In this document: positions 19,063 through 27,453 of the stretch, one piece after another | How positions within the stretch are numbered: position 1 is the first letter of the stretch | How the letters are laid out: every line of letters starts with the position of its first letter | Assembly: GCA_018817385.1 (NCBI GenBank) | Contig: JAHIUA010000077.1 | Location: forward strand, 62,001-126,000 | DNA length: 64,000 nt | Direction: 5' to 3' | Source of the DNA: Pseudomonadota bacterium | GTDB taxonomy: Bacteria > Desulfobacterota > Desulfobulbia > Desulfobulbales > Desulfocapsaceae | The notes under the pieces: generated by a model | Database searches by the model: none | Told to the model about the DNA's origin: nothing | Seen by the model: the letters and a program-made list of their open reading frames with translations, nothing else | Program-made: the position numbers and the translations under genes

Positions 19063-19395
19063 TCAGGAATGACAGGTTTTACAGGATTTTCCCTTTACCA
19101 CCTTCATCTCCACATGACAGGGCCAGCAGAATTTTTTATGGAAATCATTAGAGGTACCGGTCAATTCAACTATGTCAACGACAAGCGGCCCTCCACCCTT
19201 GACATCCTTATGACACTTGGCACATTCCACCTTTTCCTGATGTTTATGATGGGGAAAGATCACTGCACTCTTTTTTCCCTCCACCTTATAGGCGGCCTTG
19301 AGATCCACCGTCTCTGGTCCCTGCCCTGCAAGGGTCAGGGAAGCGGCAGAGACAAAAGTAAAAATGAGACAGCCAGCTATAACGACTTTTTTCAT
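19063..19395 (-). CDS. Periplasmic triheme cytochrome c (c7/class III type)
   Basis: 110 residues from the ATG at 19395, preceded by GAGGAG; the frame upstream offers only a TTG. A signal peptide ends near AGQG. The mature protein has three CxxCH motifs (CAKCH, CWPCH, CKTCH) plus extra histidines (FPHHKHQ, FHKKF) placed like the distal ligands of bis-histidine class III haems. This matches the c7 fold (PpcA relatives), small periplasmic electron shuttles of Desulfobacterota. Upstream, 19402-19717 contains no gene I can support. Electron partners are not encoded next to it. Confidence 0.9.
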   Translation of the reverse strand: MKKVVIAGCLIFTFVSAASLTLAGQGPETVDLKAAYKVEGKKSAVIFPHHKHQEKVECAKCHKDVKGGGPLVVDIVELTGTSNDFHKKFCWPCHVEMKVVKGKSCKTCHS

Positions 19396-19717
19396 GCTCA
19401 AACTCCTCTATACCTATTTCGTCTACTTGGGGCATGTACGCCAATACCAAAATACTATACTTTTTTGTCACTGTTCAGACAATGGCCAATAATAGCCAAA
19501 GCACCGCTCTGTAACTATGCAGCAGTGCTTTCCCTTCGTTCACTGAGGACTTCCAAGCCTGCTCGTGCTCTTCGGAATGCCCCCCGAGAGACAGAGATGA
19601 AGGACCGCTGAGATAAAAGGAAAAGTTACCATTAACTCCCCCTAAAAGTCAAAATGTTCTTCTGCCACCTTTTCCCTCAGCACCTGCATAGTTTTCAATC
19701 CAAACACAGCGCAACGA

Positions 19718-19751
19718 GCCTTTTTTTGACCTCTATGATCAAAAAAAAGGC
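19718..19751 (-). terminator. A/T-rich terminator hairpin after the AAA ATPase gene
   Basis: Near-perfect 12-bp dyad (19718-19729 with 19739-19751) of GCC plus T run against A run plus GGC. It can work on either strand but lies eight bases beyond the ATPase stop codon. Confidence 0.6.
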
Positions 19752-19758
19752 CTGCAGC

Positions 19759-22020
19759 TTACCATACAGCCCGCATCCCCTGCAATTTTCGCAGCTGGTC
19801 TATCCTTCTCTCCAGCTCAATCCGCCATTCGGCATGGATTCTGGCCGCAGACGGGGCAATGAGCTCAGGAAGCCCATAGACCAGCCGGTCTGAAGCACGA
19901 CTGGCCTCAATCACCGCCTCGATGGAGCGCGCCCCAAACTTATAACGCCCCAAGAGGAGACGCAACAAAAGCCCAGAGGTCTTTCTCGCCGCTTTCTTCC
20001 AGTGGGTATCCATCTGATGGGCGATAAGAAATGCCCGTTTAAGGAGAATCCTCCTCAGCTCATCCAGATCATCACTGCTGGCTGAATCACGGAGGAGAAT
20101 ATCGGGGAGATCGATGCCATCAATATCAAGAACCACCCTGAGACGACTCATGAAATCCGGAATTTTCAAGGTCTTCATCAGGGCCAGAGATTCTTTGTCC
20201 GCCGGATCAAGGAGTTCCTCCATGCCAGACCAGCTGGCCTTGACCCCGCCGGCGAAGACAAAGATTGCCCTTCCGATAAAATGGGGGATACCGTTAACAT
20301 AGGTAACACCATCCTGCATGGAGGGCAGAAAATAACGCAAGTAACCGAATTCATTGCCGTCATAGCGACAGTCAAACTCATCCCAAAAGACAATGGGGAC
20401 CTTGCCCATGGCCACTGAAGCCCGTACCGGCTCAATGGCGGAGTTGATCTCATCGGGTGAAGCGAACTGACTCAGATTAAATTCAAAAAAATCAAAGGGA
20501 TTCCCATCATACTTTTTAGAGATAACATTGGCCACCTCTTTGACGGCAAAGGATTTCCCCGATCCAGGAGGACCAAAGACCCCGAGACAGAGGGGACGAA
20601 GAACACTCTCCTTGGAGACATAGGAATCCATGACATTCTGGAGGGTTATCACCGGATCAATCTCCGCCGGATCCGTAGTCCGCAGATGTCCCACCTGAAA
20701 AATAGGGAGATCATTAAAACCACTCTTACGATTTACCTCTTCTTTCAGATTATGGAGGACAGAGACAATTTCATCCATATAGCCGTGCGCATTACCCAGG
20801 GCCGGATTGATGATGGCCGGTGATGGTTTGCGGAAATAAAAAAAACGGCGCAGGGCATGCTTCTTTTCGTTGGACCAGATCTGGCTGGAAACCAGATCAA
20901 GGATGGCCTCAAAATCAGCGGAGAGCGGCGGCAGCTCGAAAAAACAGGGATCAGGTCCGTTGTCTATATAGGAACAGGCATAGCCCCCTGGAAAACTCTC
21001 AGCAAAATCCAAATTGGGAAACTCCAGAGTTTCTCTGAAATAATAGCCATGACGATAGAGGCTGTCCCAGTTATTCAAAACCCGCATGGAAAAATCATAA
21101 AAATAATTCCTGGCAAAGATACTTTTTCCGAAGCGGAGGGAATCAAGAGCCAGCATGGCCGGGGCCAGGGTATCGTAACAGGGGACAGAACCGCGTTGCC
21201 GTGGAGAACTTTTCTCAGGCAGACACCCCTTCCGGTGGCGAAAAAAAGTGGCCTCCGGTCCGATATAGAGGATACCATGGGGAAACATTTCTACCACGAT
21301 ATGACAGCGAAAGCATCCTCTTCTGGAATCCCAGAGCCCTACCTCATCAGTTCTGAGCGCCCGCAGACACATGGCCACAATGGTCTCCCAATTTACAGAA
21401 CAGTCCATTTCCATACGGGTGGTTTCAAGATCCGAAAGCCGGCAAAAGAGGACAAAGCGATCACCCAGCGATTTGGCCCAATTTTCCCAGTGGGCAACAC
21501 TGATGCCCATGGCAATGGCCCAGAGTCCGGGATTACGATCAAACTCCTCCTGGCTGAGTTCTGGAGGATGCCCGGAGTCATCCACCACCACCAAGCCATT
21601 GTTATTGGTAAATATCTCCCTGTTGGAATCATCCACCACAAAAGCCTCCGCCGAACTGGAGCGGCCACCTGCCGGCAGATACTGATTGACCATAAACCAT
21701 CCATGGTCTTCACGCTCCACCTCGGCATTGCGATATTTCTTAAAGATTTGAAAAATATCCTTCTGTTCTCCATAGGTTACAGAATGAATCCTGGGAGTCA
21801 TGTCTGACTCGGCAACATAGGCAGCCAACCAGGTCAATAACTGCTCCAGCCTGCCATACTCCACCGAGACATCTCCAGCCATGAGTTCAATATGGTCACC
21901 AGGATTATATCCATAGGCCGGCAGATTCCCCTCTTCCAGGAGGCTGACCTGTTTAATCGGCAGATTTCGTATTTTGACCTTGGATCCCAAGAGTGTCACT
22001 TTTTGTTCATTTTCAGACAT
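19759..22020 (-). CDS. AAA-family ATPase with large N-terminal domain of unknown function
   Basis: 753 residues from the ATG at 22020 (an in-frame GTG lies four codons upstream). The C-terminal half has an AAA-type nucleotide-binding core: Walker A GPPGSGKS near residue 485 and Walker B IVFWDEFD about 65 residues later, with a helical C-terminal lid. The first ~450 residues contain no motif I can name with confidence; segments such as LWAIAMGISVAHWENWAKSL and GLWDSRRGCFRCH faintly suggest a ribokinase/PfkB-like fold. There is no membrane segment. It is a single gene flanked by a terminator and a long palindrome. AAA proteins of this layout often act as switches in stress or defence responses, but nothing here shows that. 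Confidence 0.8.
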   Translation of the reverse strand: MSENEQKVTLLGSKVKIRNLPIKQVSLLEEGNLPAYGYNPGDHIELMAGDVSVEYGRLEQLLTWLAAYVAESDMTPRIHSVTYGEQKDIFQIFKKYRNAEVEREDHGWFMVNQYLPAGGRSSSAEAFVVDDSNREIFTNNNGLVVVDDSGHPPELSQEEFDRNPGLWAIAMGISVAHWENWAKSLGDRFVLFCRLSDLETTRMEMDCSVNWETIVAMCLRALRTDEVGLWDSRRGCFRCHIVVEMFPHGILYIGPEATFFRHRKGCLPEKSSPRQRGSVPCYDTLAPAMLALDSLRFGKSIFARNYFYDFSMRVLNNWDSLYRHGYYFRETLEFPNLDFAESFPGGYACSYIDNGPDPCFFELPPLSADFEAILDLVSSQIWSNEKKHALRRFFYFRKPSPAIINPALGNAHGYMDEIVSVLHNLKEEVNRKSGFNDLPIFQVGHLRTTDPAEIDPVITLQNVMDSYVSKESVLRPLCLGVFGPPGSGKSFAVKEVANVISKKYDGNPFDFFEFNLSQFASPDEINSAIEPVRASVAMGKVPIVFWDEFDCRYDGNEFGYLRYFLPSMQDGVTYVNGIPHFIGRAIFVFAGGVKASWSGMEELLDPADKESLALMKTLKIPDFMSRLRVVLDIDGIDLPDILLRDSASSDDLDELRRILLKRAFLIAHQMDTHWKKAARKTSGLLLRLLLGRYKFGARSIEAVIEASRASDRLVYGLPELIAPSAARIHAEWRIELERRIDQLRKLQGMRAVW

Positions 22021-22106
22021 AGTCTTTCTCACTTGAATAGGGGCAAGGGAGGGGACAAATCAACAAGCCATCATCTTCGCCAGACCCGCTGACTTCTTTG
22101 CAAGGC

Positions 22107-22148
22107 TCAACGAACGATGGGAGGCTTAAGCCTCCCATCGTTCGTTGA
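22107..22148. repeat. Perfect 42-bp palindrome
   Basis: Two 21-base arms are exact reverse complements with no spacer, centred between 22127 and 22128. It sits between the cyd operon's last gene and the AAA ATPase start, both on the minus strand. No T run follows on either strand. It could end cyd transcription or act as an operator for the ATPase gene. Confidence 0.9.
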
Positions 22149-22194
22149 AAACAGTATCTTCTCCAAACACAAGAGAAGGATCAGTGAAGAGCTG

Positions 22195-22287
22195 TTATAA
22201 CAGACCTGATCGATCCAAGGCAAAGACGGCAGCCTTATAAGATAAAGCAATAACGCCCACATAGCCAAGCAGCAGTACAATAGTCAT
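22195..22287 (-). CDS. cydX: 30-residue single-span membrane protein, CydX-like
   Basis: A 31-codon frame begins with ATG at 22287, six bases after a strong AAGGAGA site, and ends with TAA at 22195. The product starts MTIVLLLGYVGVIALSY and is one hydrophobic helix followed by a short polar tail. It lies 78 bases after cydB, where many bacteria encode CydX, the small subunit that stabilises the haems of cytochrome bd. The sequence is not obviously homologous to E. coli CydX, so the call rests on size, topology, ribosome site and position. Confidence 0.7.
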   Translation of the reverse strand: MTIVLLLGYVGVIALSYKAAVFALDRSGLL

Positions 22288-22365
22288 AGGGTTCTCCTTC
22301 GTTAGTATTTCCTTTTCGCGGAAAAATGCCCCCAGCTCGACACATGAGCCGGGGGCAATCCTCTC

Positions 22366-23514
22366 TTAATAAGACTCACTGTCCATGGCCTCGTGGCTTG
22401 TCAGCTTCTTCGAATCCATCTGTTTCCAGACATAGGCGACATAGGCCAGGACAAAGGGAATGGCCAGGGCAACATAGGTCATGCTGGCCAGGGTATACTG
22501 GCTAGATGATGCGTTATAAATAGTCAGACTGGACTGCAAATCAAATTGCGAGGGATAAAATGCTGTCCCATTAAAAGCCGGCAGGCAGAGGACACACAAT
22601 CCCACGAGTACAGTACCAAATCCGGCAGGCCAGATGCCTTTGTAGCTGCCCTTAAAGGCGCCGGCCAATACTCCGAGTATCACCAGTCCCAGACCACCCA
22701 GAAGCATAATGAGGAGCTGAGGCAGGGCCAGAAGATTGAAAAAATATTTAAATGACACCTTGGAAACCACTCCACTCTCATCGACGTGAAATCCCTGCAT
22801 CAACAAGATAGACACCACCACATAGAGGAGAAAAGGAAGCAAACAGAGGAAATTGGTCCATACCGCCTTGCGCAGTCGTGTCTCCATGGCGGCAACAGGA
22901 CCAAACTCGATATTGTTGAGGAGGTAGAGCGCGCCCAGGACCCTGGCATTAAAGACCAGGAAAAGTCCCATGGACAGATTAAACAGAGAAAAGGCGGCCT
23001 CAAGGCCACGCAGGTTAACTCCCCCCAGGGTATACTGCCAGCTCACCTGGTTATAGTCGTTCAGCGAAAAGTTTGCTCCTGTGTAAAAGGTCCCGACGGC
23101 CGTTCCAATAAGGAGGACCCCCAGCGTGCCGTTCACCAAGAGAAACAGTTCATAGACCTTTGCCCCCCAGACATTACCCGGCTTTTTCCGATATTCAAAA
23201 CTCACAGCCTGGACAATGAAGGTAAAAAGGATCAGCATCCACACCCAGTAAGCCCCTCCAAAACTGGTGGCATAGAACTTGGGAAAGGAGGCAAAAAGTG
23301 CCCCCCCGAAAAGAACCAGGGTAGTAAAGGTCAACTCCCATTTCCGTCCCAGGGAATTGATGATCAGGGCGCTTTCCGTTTCAGTTTTCGCCATCTGCCA
23401 GAGGAGGGTATTCCCGCCCTGAACAAAGGTGAGAAAGAGAAACAGGGCCCCAACAACTGAACAGAGGATCCACCAGAGTTGCTGCAGGGTTATATAATCA
23501 AGATTTGCTATCAT
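22366..23514 (-). CDS. cydB: Cytochrome bd quinol oxidase subunit II
   Basis: 382 residues from the ATG at 23514, two bases after the cydA stop; longer upstream frames overlap cydA and are not real. It is a multi-span membrane protein (about eight or nine hydrophobic segments) with the CydB start (LQQLWWILCSVVGALFLFL) and the QGGNTLLWQMAK region. Subunit II pairs with CydA to hold haem d and forms the proton and oxygen channels. The complex oxidises quinol and reduces oxygen to water with high affinity, protecting an anaerobe from oxygen. The C-terminus ends in a short charged tail. Confidence 0.95.
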   Translation of the reverse strand: MIANLDYITLQQLWWILCSVVGALFLFLTFVQGGNTLLWQMAKTETESALIINSLGRKWELTFTTLVLFGGALFASFPKFYATSFGGAYWVWMLILFTFIVQAVSFEYRKKPGNVWGAKVYELFLLVNGTLGVLLIGTAVGTFYTGANFSLNDYNQVSWQYTLGGVNLRGLEAAFSLFNLSMGLFLVFNARVLGALYLLNNIEFGPVAAMETRLRKAVWTNFLCLLPFLLYVVVSILLMQGFHVDESGVVSKVSFKYFFNLLALPQLLIMLLGGLGLVILGVLAGAFKGSYKGIWPAGFGTVLVGLCVLCLPAFNGTAFYPSQFDLQSSLTIYNASSSQYTLASMTYVALAIPFVLAYVAYVWKQMDSKKLTSHEAMDSESY

Positions 23515-23516
23515 TT

Positions 23517-25049
23517 TCAGTGGCCCTCCGGTCCGATGGATATCTGTTTCAGCATGATGGATACTTCCGCAATGAGAAGCAGGGTAAAGACCGCTACAAA
23601 CATGAAAAAAGTGACCTGCACAGCGGTTGTGGAAAGATTGGTCGTGGCCACCTTCACCGGCATTAAGCCCTGAATGGCCCAGGGCTGGCGGCCGACTTCG
23701 GCCACAATCCAACCTGCCTGCTGGGCCAGAAAGCCAAGGAAAGCTGAGATGAGACCAATGGGCAGCAACCAGCGTTTCTCGGTCAACGTCCCTTTCAGGG
23801 TATAAAAAAGAAAGGCAGCAAAGATCACCGGAAAGAGGGTACCGAGGACCACCATGACATGGAAGGCATTGAACACTATCAGCAGAGAGGGTACCGCCTC
23901 TTCCGGAGTGGAGAGGTACCCGTAGCCGAGATAGTCTTTGTTGACATCAAAGCGAGCCAGGGCCTCTGTTGCGCCCACATCATTTTTTTCCTTTTTCGCC
24001 TGTTTATAAGAAGCCAGATCGGCCAGAGCCAGCTGCCCCTTCTCCATCATGGTATTGACCCCCATGATCCCCTCATCCTTATTGCCATAGATCAGATCAT
24101 CAACACCGGGCACAAAAGAACCAAGCTTTCGATTGGCGAGCAAAGAGAGGAGTTCAGGAATCTTGAACTCGTAGAGGAAGGCATCCTGATCATCACCCGG
24201 TTTCTTTGCCGGGTTAAGAATACCCATGGCCACCAGTCCAGCCCCTTTCTCTCCCTTATAGAGACCTTCCATGGCAGCAAGCTTCATAGGCTGCACCTGT
24301 GCCACCTCATAGGCCGCCTCATCACCATTAAAGGCGACAAAGATGGAAGAAATCAGGCCGAAAACCGAGGCCACAACGATGGATTTTTTGGCCATTTCGA
24401 TATGTCTCCCTTTGAGCAGGTACCAGGAGGAGATAGTAAGAACAAAGAGCGAGGCAAAAAGAAAACCGGAAGAAGAGGCGTGGGTAAATTTGGTGACGGC
24501 CATGGGATTAAAGACCACTGCCGCAAAATCTTCCATCTCAAAGCGGACAGTCTCAGGATTGAATACCATGCCCACAGGATGCTGCATCCAGCCATTGGCC
24601 ACTAGAATCCAGACCGCGGAAAGGTTGGATCCGATGGCCACCATCCAGGTGGAAAAGCAATGAAAGCCCTTGGACACCCTGTCCCAACCAAAAAACATCA
24701 CTGCAAAAAAGGTAGCCTCAAGAAAAAAAGCAAAGATCCCTTCAATGGCCAACGGGGTACCAAAAATGTCACCAACCATCCAGGAATAGTTGGACCAATT
24801 GGTGCCGAATTCAAATTCCAGGATAATACCGGTAGCCACGCCAATGGCGAAGTTAATACCAAAAAGGGTCATCCAGAATCGGGTAATACTCTTCCACTGC
24901 TCATTTCCGGTCTTGAGATAGATGGTCTCAAAAAAGGCACAGAGAAATGACAGCCCCAGGGTCAACGGCACGAAAATCCAGTGATACATGGCCGTGAGGG
25001 CGAATTGCGCCCTGGACCAGTTCACCAGACTGAAATCCACATCAATCAT
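23517..25049 (-). CDS. cydA: Cytochrome bd quinol oxidase subunit I
   Basis: 510 residues with the CydA hallmarks. The haem-ligand histidine sits in MYHWIFVPLTLGLSFL near the N-terminus, the family segment ATGIILEFEFGTNW follows, and the haem/quinol-side motif GWIVAEVGRQPW is near residue 440. About nine membrane spans are evident. The periplasmic Q loop (~250-350) is present and of ordinary length, rich in charged residues. It binds haems b558, b595 and part of d, and takes electrons from quinol. The start has an AAGGAGG-type site (TTCCTCC on the plus strand at 25053). It follows the DUF4492 gene after 110 bases. Confidence 0.97.
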   Translation of the reverse strand: MIDVDFSLVNWSRAQFALTAMYHWIFVPLTLGLSFLCAFFETIYLKTGNEQWKSITRFWMTLFGINFAIGVATGIILEFEFGTNWSNYSWMVGDIFGTPLAIEGIFAFFLEATFFAVMFFGWDRVSKGFHCFSTWMVAIGSNLSAVWILVANGWMQHPVGMVFNPETVRFEMEDFAAVVFNPMAVTKFTHASSSGFLFASLFVLTISSWYLLKGRHIEMAKKSIVVASVFGLISSIFVAFNGDEAAYEVAQVQPMKLAAMEGLYKGEKGAGLVAMGILNPAKKPGDDQDAFLYEFKIPELLSLLANRKLGSFVPGVDDLIYGNKDEGIMGVNTMMEKGQLALADLASYKQAKKEKNDVGATEALARFDVNKDYLGYGYLSTPEEAVPSLLIVFNAFHVMVVLGTLFPVIFAAFLFYTLKGTLTEKRWLLPIGLISAFLGFLAQQAGWIVAEVGRQPWAIQGLMPVKVATTNLSTTAVQVTFFMFVAVFTLLLIAEVSIMLKQISIGPEGH

Positions 25050-25159
25050 TTTTTCCTCCTTGGATTAATTAGTGTCTGTCCAGCAACGAGAATTTTTTCC
25101 ACATCCGCAGCGAAAAAGATCCTGCACGAGCTGTGGAAATTAACGTTTCCGGATGGGCA

Positions 25160-25387
25160 TCAGTTGTTCTGGCCGGCCTGTCTGGTTATCTGTTCCAGGA
25201 CATGACCAGCCCGTTGTTCATCTGTCTGAAAATTGGTATTGAGATAATCAGGGAAAAAGAAAAACTTGAACACCACAAACATCACCAGCAGCTTGACCAG
25301 GATAATTTTCCACAGGGTCCTTCCCAGGGTCATCCGTTTGAAACCGTCTAGGTAAAAGGCATATACTCTGCCAGGCGCCTCCAACAT
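25160..25387 (-). CDS. DUF4492 small membrane protein associated with cytochrome bd
   Basis: 75 residues from the ATG at 25387 (GGAGGG site; an upstream in-frame start lacks one). The segment YLDGFKRMTLGRTLWKIIL and the following hydrophobic helix with FFFFPDYL are what I recall of DUF4492 proteins, which commonly precede cydAB in Bacteroidota and Desulfobacterota. One membrane span (~25-47). A role in assembling or stabilising the oxidase is inferred only from this gene association. Confidence 0.8.
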   Translation of the reverse strand: MLEAPGRVYAFYLDGFKRMTLGRTLWKIILVKLLVMFVVFKFFFFPDYLNTNFQTDEQRAGHVLEQITRQAGQNN

Positions 25388-25432
25388 ATCTTTCCCTCCT
25401 TCCTTCTCAAACACGTTTTATCCCTCAGACAA

Positions 25433-25888
25433 TTACGACTTATTTGATCTCTTTATTGGATGTACAGGAAATATCGGAATACAAGATTCCTCTTCTATCA
25501 ATTGGGCAAAGGTCACTGCGCCCAGCGTCTGACGCAGCTGGTTGCGGGCCTCTTCCCAGATCCTGTGCACGGCACAACGCTTACTGGCCACACAGGTTTC
25601 CGGCCTGCCCACACAATCGTTGAGGTAAATCTCTCCAATCATCACCTCAACCACCTCAAGCAGAGTCACCTCCGCAGGATCCTTGAGCAAAACATAGCCC
25701 CCCCTGGATCCCTGGCGAATCTCTATCAGGTGCGCACGCGCCAGATCTTGAGCGATCTTGGCCAGAAAATGAGTGGGAATTTCCGCCCCCCCGGCAATCT
25801 CCTGCTTGGAAACGAGAACCCCAGCCCCTTTGTGCGCCAGGCAAAGCATACACCTGACTGCATATTCTCCTGCACGTGTCAACCTCAT
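25433..25888 (-). CDS. Rrf2-family transcriptional regulator with likely Fe-S cluster
   Basis: 151 residues. The N-terminal winged helix begins MRLTRAGEYAVRCMLCLA and shows the Rrf2 wing GSRGGY near residue 60. A C-terminal trio of cysteines (NDCVGRPETCVASKRC, about residues 92, 99 and 105) has the spacing used for Fe-S cluster binding in IscR, NsrR and RsrR-type proteins. Such regulators sense oxygen, nitric oxide, iron or redox state. It heads the cyd operon and is divergent from the bd-like/multihaem operon, so it may control either or both. A palindrome at 25919-25931 lies just upstream. Confidence 0.9.
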   Translation of the reverse strand: MRLTRAGEYAVRCMLCLAHKGAGVLVSKQEIAGGAEIPTHFLAKIAQDLARAHLIEIRQGSRGGYVLLKDPAEVTLLEVVEVMIGEIYLNDCVGRPETCVASKRCAVHRIWEEARNQLRQTLGAVTFAQLIEEESCIPIFPVHPIKRSNKS

Positions 25889-25918
25889 ACTGCAACAGCC
25901 CCCTTAACAGACATATAG

Positions 25919-25931
25919 GATATTTAATATC
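25919..25931. promoter_or_regulatory. Possible Rrf2 operator
   Basis: A 13-base perfect A/T-rich palindrome (GATATT-T-AATATC) lies 31 bases upstream of the Rrf2 gene, among other A/T-rich half-sites. Operator function is inferred from position only. Confidence 0.35.
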
Positions 25932-26055
25932 TTATATATCATATTGAGACATACAGGCAAACACTTTTTTCCTTTCACTGGTTTTTTTTTGCATTTAGGA
26001 AGATGAAATCATATACTTCAGCCTGAAGGATTCTTTTCAGCCCCCCTTTAAGAGT

Positions 26056-26075
26056 TGGTAACAAATAGGTTACCA
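26056..26075. promoter_or_regulatory. 20-base dyad in the divergent region; remainder of 25932-26388 without genes
   Basis: TGGTAAC and GTTACCA flank a six-base spacer, a typical operator or small hairpin shape. The rest of the 457-base region between the Rrf2 gene and the bd-like operon is A/T-rich with long A runs and holds no gene I can support. Confidence 0.35.
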
Positions 26076-26388
26076 GCAGATACCCCAGTTCTGAAGAAAA
26101 ATCGTAGCTGTTTCATTTCCTGGCCAAAAACGAAAAAAATCAAACCAATTCTGAGGCAGTAAACAATTTATCACTGCTTACAATGTTTCCTTCGCAGGGG
26201 GCAAAAAAAAAATCTTTTCCTGTTCCGCTGGCCCACACTTTCCAGGTAGCGGAGTATCGTTCAGCTTAACCCTTCAGCATCCCATCCCTTGCCTGTGCGG
26301 TTATTTTTTCTTGGCCATCACAGAATCCTACAGCCTGCGATGATATCTTCTTTGCCAACCTGAACATGTTTACCCAAGAGGTGGATCC

Positions 26389-27453
26389 ATGACAGCTGCC
26401 CAACTCATCCCGACACCTGATATACTTCAAGTTCCCTGGGGCTGGTTTCAGGTCCTTCTCACCAGCACATTTTTCCTCCATCTGCTGCTGATGAACATTC
26501 TCCTCGGCTGTTCGCTCATCACCTTTTTTCAGCACGCCGCCGGCAAGAGTACGGAGATGAACAGGCTCATTTCCGGGAAACTCCCCTTCGCTGCGGCCTT
26601 TACCATCAATTTTGGTGTTGCCCCCCTCCTCTTTCTCCAGGTACTCTATGGCCATTTCATGTATGCCAGCACCATGCTCATGGCCTTCTATTGGCTCCTC
26701 ATTGTTGGAATCCTCATCCTCACTTATTATGGAACATACATCTACAGCCTGACCTACGACAGAGCCGCTGATTTTCATACCGTGCTGAGCGGTGCCATAG
26801 CAACTGCCCTGCTCGTGGTTGCCTTTCTCTTTACCTGCAACCTCTCCCTCATGGTGAATCCCGAAAAATGGTCTGCCTACTTTGCCAATCCTCAAGGAAC
26901 CCTACTTAACCTCACAGATCCGAGCCTTATTCCTCGTTTTCTCCACTCGGTATTTGCTTCCATCGCCGTAGGCGGCCTGACTATTGGTTTCTACTACGAC
27001 TTCAAAAAACGGCGAGGTGAGACTAATTGCGACCCAGGGATCGCTACTGGTATGAAATGGTTTGCCATAGCCACCATCCTTAACTTCGGGGCCGGCCCCT
27101 GGTACTGGGGAAGCCTTCCCCTATCAGTACGTGCTCTCTCGGGAAGTGGCAGTACCTTTTTCCTCCTCTTTCTCCTCCTCGGGATTATGGGGGCAATCTT
27201 CTCTCTCATCTACGGAATCCTGCAGCGGGTGCGCCCTGCCATCTATTTCCTCCTCACCACTCTCCTCTGCATGGTCCTGGTTCGTGAATTTTCCAGACGC
27301 TTGACCCTTGCCCCCTGGTTCAAGACCTCTGATCTGGAGGTTGTTCCTCAGTACTCACCCCTTGTCGCTTTTCTTCTCATCTTTGCCGCCGGGATCGGCC
27401 TTGTCTGGTACATGATTCGCCTGGTTCTCAGCGATAAGGAGGTGCGCCCATGA
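26389..27453 (+). CDS. Polytopic membrane subunit of bd-like multihaem quinol dehydrogenase (CbcB-like)
   Basis: 354 residues, eight or so hydrophobic spans and no CxxCH motif. It starts with an amphipathic region, then STFFLHLLLMNILLG, which looks like a diverged bd-oxidase-type membrane core, and ends with a short basic tail. The stop codon overlaps the start of the next gene (ATGA), so the two proteins are probably made together as one complex. The arrangement recalls Geobacter CbcBA, an inner-membrane complex that passes quinol electrons to periplasmic cytochromes at low potential; I rely on memory for that comparison. No substrate can be read from the sequence. Confidence 0.72.
   Translation: MTAAQLIPTPDILQVPWGWFQVLLTSTFFLHLLLMNILLGCSLITFFQHAAGKSTEMNRLISGKLPFAAAFTINFGVAPLLFLQVLYGHFMYASTMLMAFYWLLIVGILILTYYGTYIYSLTYDRAADFHTVLSGAIATALLVVAFLFTCNLSLMVNPEKWSAYFANPQGTLLNLTDPSLIPRFLHSVFASIAVGGLTIGFYYDFKKRRGETNCDPGIATGMKWFAIATILNFGAGPWYWGSLPLSVRALSGSGSTFFLLFLLLGIMGAIFSLIYGILQRVRPAIYFLLTTLLCMVLVREFSRRLTLAPWFKTSDLEVVPQYSPLVAFLLIFAAGIGLVWYMIRLVLSDKEVRP

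Noticed and set aside
20857-21807. 316-codon plus-strand frame
   Set aside because: Entirely antisense to the AAA ATPase, with no family features.
22786-23460. 224-codon plus-strand frame
   Set aside because: Antisense to cydB; highly basic and polar product typical of the complement of membrane-protein codons.
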